Source: Peptostreptococcaceae bacterium (lineage in GTDB: Bacteria > Bacillota > Clostridia > Peptostreptococcales > Acidaminobacteraceae). From it: DNA of 33,638 bases. The first letter of the stretch is position 1. Every line of letters begins with the position of its first letter. The stretch covers positions 1-33,638 of the forward strand of contig JAMOQG010000126.1 in NCBI GenBank assembly GCA_027064135.1, read 5' to 3'. The position numbers and the translations under genes were made by a program. This document shows, in pieces, positions 15,461-22,482 of this stretch. The notes below the pieces were generated by a model, which did no database searches, was not told the DNA's origin, and saw nothing but the letters and a program-made list of their open reading frames with translations.

Positions 15461-15754
15461 ATGATAAATATTTCAATTGAAGCAATAGATGCGATTAATC
15501 AAAAATACTATCAGGAAAATAAAGAAGTAAATGTAAGAGTTCAAATCAATGGAATAGGTTGAGGTGGGCCCACTTTTGGGATTGCACTTGATAGTGTAAA
15601 TGAAAATGATATTGTAAAAAAATTTGATTTATTTAGTCTTGTTGTTGAAGAAGAGTTAATCAAACTTTTTGGTGGTTTTGATATTGATTACTTAGATAGT
15701 TGGATTGGAAAAAGTATGATTATAACACCAAATAGAGGTGGATCGACTTGTTAA
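15461..15754 (+). CDS. HesB-like selenoprotein (Sec at in-frame TGA, residue 34)
   Basis: Read through TGA at 15560-15562 this is a 97-residue protein starting MINISIEAIDAINQKYY, with the Sec in NGIGUGGPTFGIALD, and ending NRGGSTC before TAA (15752-15754). An AGGAGG RBS precedes the ATG. The family is the HesB-related selenoprotein group (TIGR01911), small relatives of the IscA/HesB A-type Fe-S carriers in which Sec aligns with the first conserved Cys. Sec34 and Cys97 are the only two thiol/selenol residues, so one of the three IscA cysteines is missing. The sequence stays coding-like on both sides of the TGA, which rules against a simple pseudogene. It is followed 14 nt later by a glutaredoxin-like gene. 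The exact biochemical role is unknown for the family. Confidence 0.9.
15560..15588 (+). promoter_or_regulatory. Candidate bacterial SECIS element
   Basis: Directly after the Sec TGA the mRNA can fold: GGTG (15563-15566) with CACT (15085+500, i.e. 15585-15588), an internal loop, and CCCA (15569-15572) with TGGG (15577-15580) closing a CTTT loop. Position and size suit a SelB-binding hairpin. The fold was drawn by eye. Confidence 0.55.
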
Positions 15755-15768
15755 TATAAGGAGGAAAT

Positions 15769-15990
15769 ATGAAAGTAGTAGTTTTTTCATCAAATACATG
15801 TTCATACTGTAGCATGGCAAAAGAATATTTAAAAGAAAAGGGTGTAGAGTTTGAAGAAAAGAATGTTTCTGTAGATGCTGAAGCAAGAAAAGAATTAATT
15901 GCAAATGGATTTATGGGTGTTCCTGTAATATACGTTGGAGATGAAGTAATACAGGGTTTTGACAAAAATAGACTTGATGAATTATTATAA
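15769..15990 (+). CDS. Glutaredoxin-like (NrdH/YruB type) redox protein
   Basis: 73 residues, thioredoxin fold in minimal glutaredoxin form. The redox motif is CSYC at 11-14 (NTCSYCSMAKEYL); the cis-proline strand is GVPVIYVGDEVIQGFD near 50-65, as in NrdH and YruB-like proteins. RBS AAGGAGG is 4-5 nt before the ATG, and the gene is 14 nt after the selenoprotein, so both share the palindrome-controlled promoter. A terminator follows. The pairing suggests it reduces the Sec/Cys protein or handles persulfide on it; that is inference. Confidence 0.9.
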   Translation: MKVVVFSSNTCSYCSMAKEYLKEKGVEFEEKNVSVDAEARKELIANGFMGVPVIYVGDEVIQGFDKNRLDELL

Positions 15991-15998
15991 TTCTTTTT

Positions 15999-16025
15999 AA
16001 AGGAGATATCTTATATCTCCTTTTT
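15999..16025 (+). terminator. Intrinsic terminator after the glutaredoxin gene
   Basis: AAAGGAGATAT (15999-16009) pairs perfectly with ATATCTCCTTT (16013-16023) over a CTT loop, then T. Confidence 0.85.
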
Positions 16026-16049
16026 AATTATTTTAAAATATATTTAACA

Positions 16050-16078
16050 TTGACCATTAAAACTCAATTAGATATAAT
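16050..16078 (+). promoter_or_regulatory. Sigma-A promoter of the CstR-like regulator gene
   Basis: TTGACC (16050-16055), a 17-nt spacer and TATAAT (16073-16078). No C-tract/G-tract palindrome is seen here, so the regulator gene does not appear to be autoregulated through the site at 15434. Confidence 0.78.
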
Positions 16079-16105
16079 TAATTTAAGAATTTCGAGGAGA
16101 AGAAA

Positions 16106-16384
16106 ATGATTACTGATAATAGTAAAATAAAGAAAAATTTAGCAAATAGATTAAAAACTATTCAAGGACATATTTCTGGTGTGCAAAGAATGCTTGAAGA
16201 AGATAAACCTTGCGAAGAAATTTTATTTCAAATTTCTGCAATAAAATCTTCAATACATAAAGTTAATAATATTTTTTTAGAAAATTATGCAAAAGATTGT
16301 ATTTTGGATAAAGCTGAGAATAATAAAATTGAAGAAGCTGATTTAGACAATATTATTAAATCAATTATTAAATATTCAAAATAA
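16106..16384 (+). CDS. CsoR/RcnR/CstR-family repressor with a CstR-like Cys-Cys pattern
   Basis: 92 residues, DUF156 four-helix fold; NRLKTIQGHISGVQRMLEED near the N-terminus is the family signature. The sensing positions that are Cys36-His61-Cys65 in the copper sensor CsoR are here Cys36 (KPCEE), Tyr61 and Cys65 (NYAKDC). Loss of the His with both Cys retained is the pattern of CstR, which senses persulfides through a Cys-Cys polysulfide link, rather than of CsoR (Cu), RcnR (Ni/Co) or FrmR (formaldehyde). Own promoter; 26 nt before the HD-domain gene. The likely target is the palindrome at 15434-15447. Ligand assignment is inferred from residues only. Confidence 0.85.
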   Translation: MITDNSKIKKNLANRLKTIQGHISGVQRMLEEDKPCEEILFQISAIKSSIHKVNNIFLENYAKDCILDKAENNKIEEADLDNIIKSIIKYSK

Positions 16385-16410
16385 TATAAAATTCTAGGGG
16401 GCGTATATTT

Positions 16411-16971
16411 ATGAGAAAAGAAGCATTTGAATTATTAAAGAAGTATACTAAATCGGAAAGTTTATTAAGACATGCATTTGCTGTAGAAGCTGGTATGATT
16501 GCTTATGCAAAAAAATACGGTGAAGACGTTGATGAATGGGCATCGGTAGGGGTTTTACATGATGTTGATTTTGAATTATATCCTGAAACTCATCCTTTAA
16601 AAGGAGTTGAAATTTTAACGGAAGCTGGATATAGTGAAGAATTTATTAATGCTGTTAAAGGTCATTCTGATGCTACAAATACAAAAAGAGAAACGAAAAT
16701 GGCAAAAACTCTTTATGCAGTTGATGAATTTGCAAGTTTTATTGTTACTGTTGCTTTAATGCGACCAACTAAATTAGAAGGTATGAAATACAAATCATTT
16801 AATAAAAAATTTAAGACTAAATCTTTTGCTGAAGCAATTGATAGAGATCATTTAAGAAGAGCTGTTGAGGAATTAGGTGAAGATTTTATGGAACATGTTA
16901 ATTTGTTAATAAGTGAATTGCAGGAGCATGAAAAAACACTTAACGAAGATGGTTATAGTTTGTTTAATTAA
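16411..16971 (+). CDS. HD-domain hydrolase
   Basis: 186 residues. The HD-superfamily metal ligands are visible: LLRHAFAVEAG (His), VGVLHDVDFELYPETH (HD pair and following His) and VKGHSDATN. YAVDEFASFIVTVALMRP follows. Small stand-alone HD proteins of this type are mostly uncharacterised phosphohydrolases. RBS AGGGGGCG. It follows the CstR-like gene by 26 nt with no terminator between, so they are probably co-transcribed. A terminator closes it at 16994. Confidence 0.88.
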   Translation: MRKEAFELLKKYTKSESLLRHAFAVEAGMIAYAKKYGEDVDEWASVGVLHDVDFELYPETHPLKGVEILTEAGYSEEFINAVKGHSDATNTKRETKMAKTLYAVDEFASFIVTVALMRPTKLEGMKYKSFNKKFKTKSFAEAIDRDHLRRAVEELGEDFMEHVNLLISELQEHEKTLNEDGYSLFN

Positions 16972-16993
16972 CTGAAAGTGAATATAACATAGG

Positions 16994-17037
16994 GCTTTAA
17001 ATTAGTAGAATATTTCTATAATTTAAAGCTTTTTTTT
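16994..17037 (+). terminator. Intrinsic terminator after the HD-domain gene
   Basis: GCTTTAAATTA (16994-17004) pairs with TAATTTAAAGC (17019-17029), 11 bp, followed by eight T. Confidence 0.87.
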
Positions 17038-17038
17038 G

Positions 17039-17066
17039 TTGTTAATTTTAAAAATTAAGATATAAT
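17039..17066 (+). promoter_or_regulatory. Sigma-A promoter of the flavoprotein gene
   Basis: TTGTTA (17039-17044), a 16-nt spacer and TATAAT (17061-17066). Confidence 0.65.
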
Positions 17067-17098
17067 GTCAATAGTTGTGAATGGGAAGAGTGATAATA

Positions 17099-18676
17099 AT
17101 GATTAGAGTTAATGAATTAAAATTAGGCATTAATGATAGAAAGACTATTTTAAAAAACAAAATAGCAAAAAAAATGAATGTAGCAATTGATGATATTTTA
17201 GAGTATAAAATTTTTAAAGAATCAATTGATGCAAGAAAAGCAGATATTAAAATGATATATACTGTTGATGTAACTATAAAAGATGAAAAAAGAATCTTAA
17301 AAAAAGGAAAATTTAAAGAAAGTCCAGATTATGATTATAAAAAAGTTAAATCTATATTAAATAAAGAAATAAGACCTATTGTTGTAGGTTCTGGTCCAGC
17401 GGGAATGTTTAACGCATTGATTTTATGTCAAAATGGATATAAACCTATTATAGTTGAACAAGGTGAGAAAGTAGAAAATAGAACTAAATCAATTGAAAAA
17501 TTTTGGAATGAGGGTGTTTTAAATGAAAATTCAAATGTTCAATTTGGTGAAGGTGGAGCAGGTACATTTTCAGATGGAAAATTAACAACTAGAATAAAAG
17601 ATCCGAGATGTAGAAAAGTTTTAGAGGAATTTGTTTCATTAGGAGCTCCTGAAGAAATTATTTATAAAAATAATCCTCATATTGGAACTGATAATTTACG
17701 GAAAGTAATAGTAAATTTGCGTAAAAAAATTGAATCATTAGGCGGAGAATTCAGATTTAATTCAAAAGTTACTGATTTGATATTAAATGAGGATTCAATA
17801 GAAGGTATTGAAATTAACAATGACTATAAACTTATGTCATCTATAGTTATATTAGCAATTGGCCATTCATCTAGAGATATTTTTGAAAAATTATATGAAA
17901 AACATATTAAAATTGAAGCTAAACCTTTTGCAATTGGTGTTAGGATTGAGCATCCTCAAAGAATGATTGATCAAAATCAATATGGGAATGTTAAATTAAG
18001 AGAAAAATTAGGTGCAGCAACTTATAAGCTTACATATAATTCTAAACTACGTGGTGTATATACATTTTGTATGTGCCCTGGTGGAAGTGTTGTAGCAAGT
18101 TCTTCTGAGAAAAATACTGTTGTTACTAATGGAATGAGTGAATATAAAAGAGATAAAGAAAATGCAAATTCAGCAATTCTTGTAACTGTAAGACCAGAAG
18201 ATTATGGTGTAGATTCACCACTTGATGGGATGTATTTTCAAAGAAATTTAGAAAAAAAAGCATTTATATTAGGCGGTGGAAATTACCACGCACCAGCTAC
18301 TTTAGTTGGGAATTATTTAAATGGTGAAAATACTAAAATTGAAAAAAGAGAAATTAAACCTAGTTATAAACCAGGAGTTAAATTTATAGATTTCAACGAA
18401 TTATTACCTAAGTTTATGAATGATTCAATAAAAGAAGCTATAGAATATTTTAATAAACGAATTAACGGCTTTAAAAGAGATGATGCTATCATAACAGGTA
18501 TTGAAACTAGAAGTTCATCACCAATTAGAATAATCAGAGATTCTGATTCATTTGAAAGTGAGAATGTTTGCGGATTGTTTCCATGTGGTGAAGGTGCTGG
18601 TTATGCAGGTGGAATTATGTCTTCAGCAGTAGATGGAATAAAAGTTGCTGAAAAATTAATGGCAATAGAAAAATAA
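17099..18676 (+). CDS. FAD-dependent oxidoreductase, COG2509 family
   Basis: 525 residues; ATG at 17099 is preferred, with GGGAAGAG at 17083-17090 as RBS (an ATG at 17081 would overlap it). An N-terminal ferredoxin-like domain (about 1-85) precedes the FAD-binding GXGXXG in PIVVGSGPAGMFNALI (about 95-110). Next come NSNVQFGEGGAGTFSDGKL, then TFCMCPGGSVVASSSE, and at the C-terminus FPCGEGAGYAGGIMSSAVDGI, which closes the FAD site. This layout is that of the COG2509 uncharacterised dehydrogenases common in clostridia. The substrate is unknown. Confidence 0.9.
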   Translation: MIRVNELKLGINDRKTILKNKIAKKMNVAIDDILEYKIFKESIDARKADIKMIYTVDVTIKDEKRILKKGKFKESPDYDYKKVKSILNKEIRPIVVGSGPAGMFNALILCQNGYKPIIVEQGEKVENRTKSIEKFWNEGVLNENSNVQFGEGGAGTFSDGKLTTRIKDPRCRKVLEEFVSLGAPEEIIYKNNPHIGTDNLRKVIVNLRKKIESLGGEFRFNSKVTDLILNEDSIEGIEINNDYKLMSSIVILAIGHSSRDIFEKLYEKHIKIEAKPFAIGVRIEHPQRMIDQNQYGNVKLREKLGAATYKLTYNSKLRGVYTFCMCPGGSVVASSSEKNTVVTNGMSEYKRDKENANSAILVTVRPEDYGVDSPLDGMYFQRNLEKKAFILGGGNYHAPATLVGNYLNGENTKIEKREIKPSYKPGVKFIDFNELLPKFMNDSIKEAIEYFNKRINGFKRDDAIITGIETRSSSPIRIIRDSDSFESENVCGLFPCGEGAGYAGGIMSSAVDGIKVAEKLMAIEK

Positions 18677-18677
18677 T

Positions 18678-18705
18678 TTGAAGAAATCTTAAAAGAGTGT
18701 ATAAT
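18678..18705 (+). promoter_or_regulatory. Sigma-A promoter of the mrp-like gene
   Basis: TTGAAG (18678-18683), a 16-nt spacer and TATAAT (18700-18705). Confidence 0.7.
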
Positions 18706-18747
18706 GATAATTGTTAACATATGACAAAAATAAAGGATGTGAATTAA

Positions 18748-19548
18748 ATGGAAGTACTTAAAGGAGTAAATCTTGCTTTAAAAGAAAAAACAAATGAAAA
18801 ATCAGAAGTAAAAAAAGTAATTGCTGTAATGAGTGGAAAAGGTGGAGTTGGAAAATCAACTGTGACATCATTATTAGCTGTTTCATTAATGCGACAAGGA
18901 TATAAAGTAGGAATTATGGATGCAGATTTAACCGGACCTTCAATCCCAAAAATGTTTGGTAAAAATGATGAACATGCTGTAGGTGATGGTAAAGGAATTG
19001 AACCTGTTAAAACAGATATGGGTATTAAGTTAATGTCAATTAACTTTTTATTAGAAGATAAAGAAGCACCAGTAATTTGGAGAGGCCCTGCAGTTACAGG
19101 AACTGTAAAACAATTTTTTACAGAAGTTAATTGGGGAGAACTTGATTATTTATTAGTTGATCTTCCTCCAGGAACAGGAGATGTTCCGCTTACTATGATG
19201 CAATCAATTCCATTAGACGGAATTTTAATAGTGACATCACCACAAGATTTAGTAAATCATGTAGTTATAAAATCTATTAATATGGCACATAAGTTGCATG
19301 TTCCGGTAAAAGGTTTAATTGAAAATATGAGTTATTTTGAATGTAAAAATTGTGGAGAAAGAACTTATATTTTTGGTGAAAGTAAATCAAGAGAAGTGGC
19401 AGAGAAAACTAATATTAATTTCATTACTGAAATGCCTATTGATCCAGGAATGGTAAAGCTTGTGAATGAAGGGAAAGTTGAACATTATTTAAGAGATAAT
19501 ACTAAATTTAGTGAAAAATTTGAAAGTGATGTTTTAAAATTTTTATAA
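18748..19548 (+). CDS. Mrp/ApbC-type Fe-S cluster carrier P-loop ATPase
   Basis: 266 residues. The deviant Walker A motif MSGKGGVGKSTVTSLL (about 28-43) carries the signature Lys. DADLTGPSIPKMFG, YLLVDLPPGTGDVPLT and the CxxC in ECKNCGERTYIFGE (about 190-203) follow. The CxxC bridges an Fe-S cluster between two subunits. The N-terminal MIP18/DUF59 domain of many Mrp proteins is absent; only a short polar N-terminus precedes the P-loop, as in many clostridial forms. It probably delivers Fe-S clusters to target proteins. It lies 3 kb from the HesB-like selenoprotein, also an Fe-S-type protein. Closed by a strong bidirectional terminator. Confidence 0.93.
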   Translation: MEVLKGVNLALKEKTNEKSEVKKVIAVMSGKGGVGKSTVTSLLAVSLMRQGYKVGIMDADLTGPSIPKMFGKNDEHAVGDGKGIEPVKTDMGIKLMSINFLLEDKEAPVIWRGPAVTGTVKQFFTEVNWGELDYLLVDLPPGTGDVPLTMMQSIPLDGILIVTSPQDLVNHVVIKSINMAHKLHVPVKGLIENMSYFECKNCGERTYIFGESKSREVAEKTNINFITEMPIDPGMVKLVNEGKVEHYLRDNTKFSEKFESDVLKFL

Positions 19549-19560
19549 ATTTATCAGTAT

Positions 19561-19605
19561 AACATAAAAAAATCATTATTATTAAAATAATGATTTTTTT
19601 ATGTT
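19561..19605. terminator. Bidirectional terminator between mrp-like and ykuS-like genes
   Basis: A perfect 20-bp inverted repeat: 19561-19580 pairs with 19586-19605 across the loop ATTAA; inner arms ATCATTATT/AATAATGAT flanked by A7 and T7. Confidence 0.92.
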
Positions 19606-19615
19606 AAATATTTAA

Positions 19616-19885
19616 TTAATCACAACTACAAACTTTTAATCTAATGTATCTGACTGTTTCTATTGGAGTCATATCAGTTACATCCAATACTAATTTACAT
19701 TTTTCTCCTGATTTTCTACATTCACCAGAATTGATTTCTTCGTACTCCTGATCAATGTCTGAAATAACTGCTACTGTTGCAGCATTTTTGTCATCACCAG
19801 CGTAATATACAGTAAATCCGGCTTTTTCTAAAGCTTCTTTGTATTCATCCAACCCTCTTTGAATTGATATTATTGCATTTTTCAT
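19616..19885 (-). CDS. YkuS-family-like small Cys-rich protein
   Basis: 89 residues; ATG at 19885 is preferred because CGGAGGTG lies directly upstream. It starts KNAIISIQRGLDEYKEALEKAG, with a beta strand FTVYYAGDD, then VAVISD and LVLDVTDMTPIETVRYIRLKV. This matches the fold order of YkuS/UPF0180 proteins, whose function is unknown. Four cysteines (56, 63, and 86, 88 in the terminal CSC) are extra to the usual family and could bind metal or form disulfides. Faces the Mrp-like gene. No neighbour in an operon. Confidence 0.72.
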   Translation of the reverse strand: MKNAIISIQRGLDEYKEALEKAGFTVYYAGDDKNAATVAVISDIDQEYEEINSGECRKSGEKCKLVLDVTDMTPIETVRYIRLKVCSCD

Positions 19886-20003
19886 ATAATAACACCTCCG
19901 TAAAATACACTCTAAATAATAGTATTCTTTAAATAATGATAACATAAAAAGTGAAGTTATAAAAGCAGAAATTGTGAATATTTAAACAATTGCTAAATTA
20001 AGT

Positions 20004-20172
20004 TGTTGATAAGTTGTTTATAATGTTGATAACAGAATAAATGTTCACACTATATATAGATTATTTTAATAATAGTCCACAATTAGTGGGTATAAGTAAC
20101 AAAAAAATGTGTATAACATGTATAATAGTTAAAAAAAACTCTGGAAAACTAAAAGTTATCAACAGTGGATAA
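20004..20172. other. Cluster of DnaA-box-like sequences upstream of the B12 leader
   Basis: TGTGTATAA exact (TGTGNATAA) at 20108-20116. One mismatch: TGTTGATAA at 20004-20012 and 20024-20032, TGTTTATAA at 20015-20023, TTATCAACA at 20156-20164 and AGTGGATAA at 20164-20172. The last two form a convergent pair. The gene-free stretch 19886-20227 holds these and little else. Confidence 0.42.
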
Positions 20173-20224
20173 AATTTAGGTTATAAGTACTGTAATTTCT
20201 TTTCTAGTATAAAATATTATTATG

Positions 20225-20233
20225 TGTTATAAT
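20225..20233 (+). promoter_or_regulatory. Extended -10 promoter of the btu operon
   Basis: TGT directly before TATAAT (20228-20233) is an extended -10. No good -35 is present at the usual distance (TAGTAT). Confidence 0.55.
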
Positions 20234-20249
20234 GAGCGTGCAAATTAAA

Positions 20250-20385
20250 TGGTATTGCTGTTAGGGAAATTAGTGAGAATCTAATACGGTCCCGCCACTG
20301 TAAGAGGGAGTAATTTCAATGTAAGCCACTAGAAATGGGAAGGCTGAAATTATGATGAACTTTAGTCAGGATATCTAACACGATA
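20250..20385 (+). promoter_or_regulatory. Cobalamin riboswitch aptamer
   Basis: The conserved order is present: GGGAA and GAGAATC (20264-20281), ACGGTCCCGCCACTGTAA (20286-20303), AAGCCACT (20323-20330), GGGAAGGCT, then the B12-box AGTCAGGATATCTAAC (20364-20379). It binds adenosyl- or methylcobalamin and controls btuF-btuC-btuD, which fits B12 uptake. Confidence 0.93.
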
Positions 20386-20400
20386 TAGAATTATAGTGAA

Positions 20401-20473
20401 CTCACGAGGATGAGATAATCAATTTAGGTTAGCTTATTGTGCCCTTCGTGAGATATTTTGAGAGGGGTTTTTT
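20401..20473 (+). promoter_or_regulatory. Expression platform: competing antiterminator and terminator/SD-sequestering helices
   Basis: Helix A: CTCACGA (20401-20407) with TCGTGAG (20446-20452). Helix B: CCCTTC (20442-20447) with GAGGGG (20462-20467), followed by six T. They share 20446-20447 and cannot coexist. Helix B occludes the RBS GAGAGGGG and has a U-tract, so it could act as a terminator, a sequestor, or both. Confidence 0.65.
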
Positions 20474-20474
20474 A

Positions 20475-21416
20475 ATGTTGAAAAGAAGTTTATTGTTGAT
20501 TTTAGTGGTTATGTTAGTTTTTAGTTTTGCTGGATGTAATGCTAAAAGTCAGATTACGGAAGAAGAAAAAAATGTTGAAGAAGTTATTGTAGACGAAGGT
20601 CCATATTTAAAGTATATTGATGGTATGGATAGAGAAGTTATTTTTGAAAATGAGCCGATGACAATTGTATCGGTTGCACCAAGTGTAACTGAAACTATTT
20701 TTGCATTAGGCGCTGGAGATAAGTTAGTTGGTAGAACAGATTATTGTGATTATCCATCTGAAGCTTTAGATGTTGAATCTATTGGATCTTTACAAGAAAT
20801 AAATATTGAAAAAATTGTTGAGCTTAATCCGGATGTTGTTCTTGCTTCTACTCACTTTAAAAAAGAGGCACTTGATAAATTAACAGAATTAAATATTAAA
20901 GTTGCTGTTATTATTTCTCAGGAGAATTTTGATGGTGTTTATAAAAATATTGAAGATATAGGTAAAATTGTTAATAAAAATGAAGAAGCAAATAATTTAG
21001 TTAACGATATGAAAAACAAAGTAAATTATGTTAAAGATAGTGTAAAAGAAATAGATAAAAAGTCAGTTTATTATGTTGTTGGTTATGGTGAATATGGTGA
21101 TTTTACTGCTACTGGTGATACTTTTATTAGTGAAATTTTAGAAATAGCTGGTGGAAATAATGTTGCAAAAGATGCAACAGGTTGGAAATATTCTATTGAA
21201 AAATTAGTTGAACAAGATCCTGAAATCATAATATGTGAAAATGATGAAAATACAATGAATGGAATAATTGAAGCAAATGGATATAAGGATTTAACAGCTG
21301 TAAAAAACGGAAATTTATTTGGTGTTGATAAAAACATGATATCAAGAATGGGACCTAGATTAGCAGATGCATTATTAGAAGTTGCAAAAGTAATTAATCC
21401 AGAGATTATAAAATAA
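20475..21416 (+). CDS. btuF: Cobalamin ABC transporter substrate-binding lipoprotein
   Basis: 313 residues; ATG at 20475 is preferred, since upstream in-frame codons lie in the riboswitch platform and the RBS. Signal peptide with lipobox FAGC (Cys21). It contains the type III periplasmic-binding-protein (BtuF/FhuD) region: VSVAPSVTETIFALGAGDKLVGRTDYCDYP, split around residue 70-105, then LNPDVVLASTH and IICENDEN. It captures corrinoids outside the membrane and hands them to BtuC. Riboswitch control supports cobalamin over iron-siderophore as the ligand. Confidence 0.93.
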   Translation: MLKRSLLLILVVMLVFSFAGCNAKSQITEEEKNVEEVIVDEGPYLKYIDGMDREVIFENEPMTIVSVAPSVTETIFALGAGDKLVGRTDYCDYPSEALDVESIGSLQEINIEKIVELNPDVVLASTHFKKEALDKLTELNIKVAVIISQENFDGVYKNIEDIGKIVNKNEEANNLVNDMKNKVNYVKDSVKEIDKKSVYYVVGYGEYGDFTATGDTFISEILEIAGGNNVAKDATGWKYSIEKLVEQDPEIIICENDENTMNGIIEANGYKDLTAVKNGNLFGVDKNMISRMGPRLADALLEVAKVINPEIIK

Positions 21417-21433
21417 AGGAAGAATGGTGTAGC

Positions 21434-22474
21434 ATGAAAAATGATAATAAAAATAAAATGGCGATTATTTATTTTGTTGTTTTATTAATTGTGATAATTT
21501 TTGCATCTACAATAGGTGTTGCAGATATAAAATTTATGGATTCACTAAAAATAATTTCATCTAAAATACCTATTATTAAAAATTTTTCAGATACTACATC
21601 AATTAAAGAAACATCAAAAACAATACTTTTAAATATAAGACTGCCTAGAATAATTTTATCTGTTTTAATAGGAATAGCGCTTTCAACATCAGGTGTAGTT
21701 TTTCAGGCAGTTTTTAAAAATCCTATGGCAGATCCTTATATTCTTGGCATTTCTGCAGGGGCAGCATTTGGAGCTACTGTTGTAATAATTTTAGGAATAA
21801 GTTTTTCTTTTTTTGGACTTACAGCTATTTCAATTGGTGCATTTATTGGAGCAATCATAACAACGGCATTAGTATATACAATTGCAAGTATGAATAGTAG
21901 AGCACCTGTAGTTACATTATTACTTTCAGGTATTGCTATTAGTTTTTTCTTATCTGCAATTATAAATTTACTTATGACATTTAATCATGATCAAGTAGAA
22001 AAAATAGTTTTTTGGACTATGGGAAGTGTTTCAGCTGCAAGTTGGCTTAGTGTAAAAATAACTATTTTACCAGTGTTAATAGGTGTAACAATTTTTATGA
22101 TTTATTCAAAAGAATTAAATGTAGTTTTAATGGGAGAAGAGACTGCACAAAATTTAGGAATCAATGTTGAACGGTTAAAGAAAATTTTATTATTAACAGC
22201 TTCAATTGTTTCGGCTTCTGTGGTTGCAGTTAGTGGTATAATCGGATTTGTTGGATTGATAGTGCCTCATGCAGTGAGAATTATTGTTGGACCAGATCAT
22301 AGAAAGTTATTTCCTTTTACAATTATAACAGGAGCATTATTTATGATTATTGCAGATACAATTTCAAGAGTTGCATTAAATCCAAGTGAGTTGCCAATTG
22401 GTGTAATAACTTCATTAATTGGTGCACCATATTTTATATTTTTATTAATTAGAAATAAGAAAGTAATAGGTTAG
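21434..22474 (+). CDS. btuC: Cobalamin ABC transporter permease (FecCD family)
   Basis: 346 residues, about ten TM helices. Family motifs: IRLPRIILSVLIGIALSTSGVVFQ-type stretch at about 69-95, NPMADPYILGISAGAAFGAT, MGSVSAASW, and SGIIGFVGLIVPHAVRIIVGPDHR, the loop that contacts the ATPase. It forms the transmembrane channel for B12. It begins 18 nt after btuF and ends 8 nt before btuD. Confidence 0.94.
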   Translation: MKNDNKNKMAIIYFVVLLIVIIFASTIGVADIKFMDSLKIISSKIPIIKNFSDTTSIKETSKTILLNIRLPRIILSVLIGIALSTSGVVFQAVFKNPMADPYILGISAGAAFGATVVIILGISFSFFGLTAISIGAFIGAIITTALVYTIASMNSRAPVVTLLLSGIAISFFLSAIINLLMTFNHDQVEKIVFWTMGSVSAASWLSVKITILPVLIGVTIFMIYSKELNVVLMGEETAQNLGINVERLKKILLLTASIVSASVVAVSGIIGFVGLIVPHAVRIIVGPDHRKLFPFTIITGALFMIIADTISRVALNPSELPIGVITSLIGAPYFIFLLIRNKKVIG

Positions 22475-22482
22475 GAGTACTA

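Noticed and set aside
15560-15562. TGA as a nonsense mutation making a pseudogene
   Set aside because: The frame stays coding-like and family-like on both sides, the RBS is good, and the TGA falls exactly at the known Sec position of HesB-like selenoproteins.
16106-16384. Copper sensor CsoR or formaldehyde sensor FrmR
   Set aside because: Position 61 is Tyr instead of the His needed by both, while Cys65, absent from FrmR, is present; a CstR-like role fits better.
20004-20172. The chromosomal origin itself
   Set aside because: No dnaA or dnaN in the window, no clear AT-rich unwinding repeat, and most boxes have mismatches; only a secondary DnaA cluster can be proposed.
20439-20474. Upstream GTG start for btuF
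   Set aside because: It would place the start inside the riboswitch platform and add a polar stretch before the lipoprotein signal peptide; ATG at 20475 follows the RBS.
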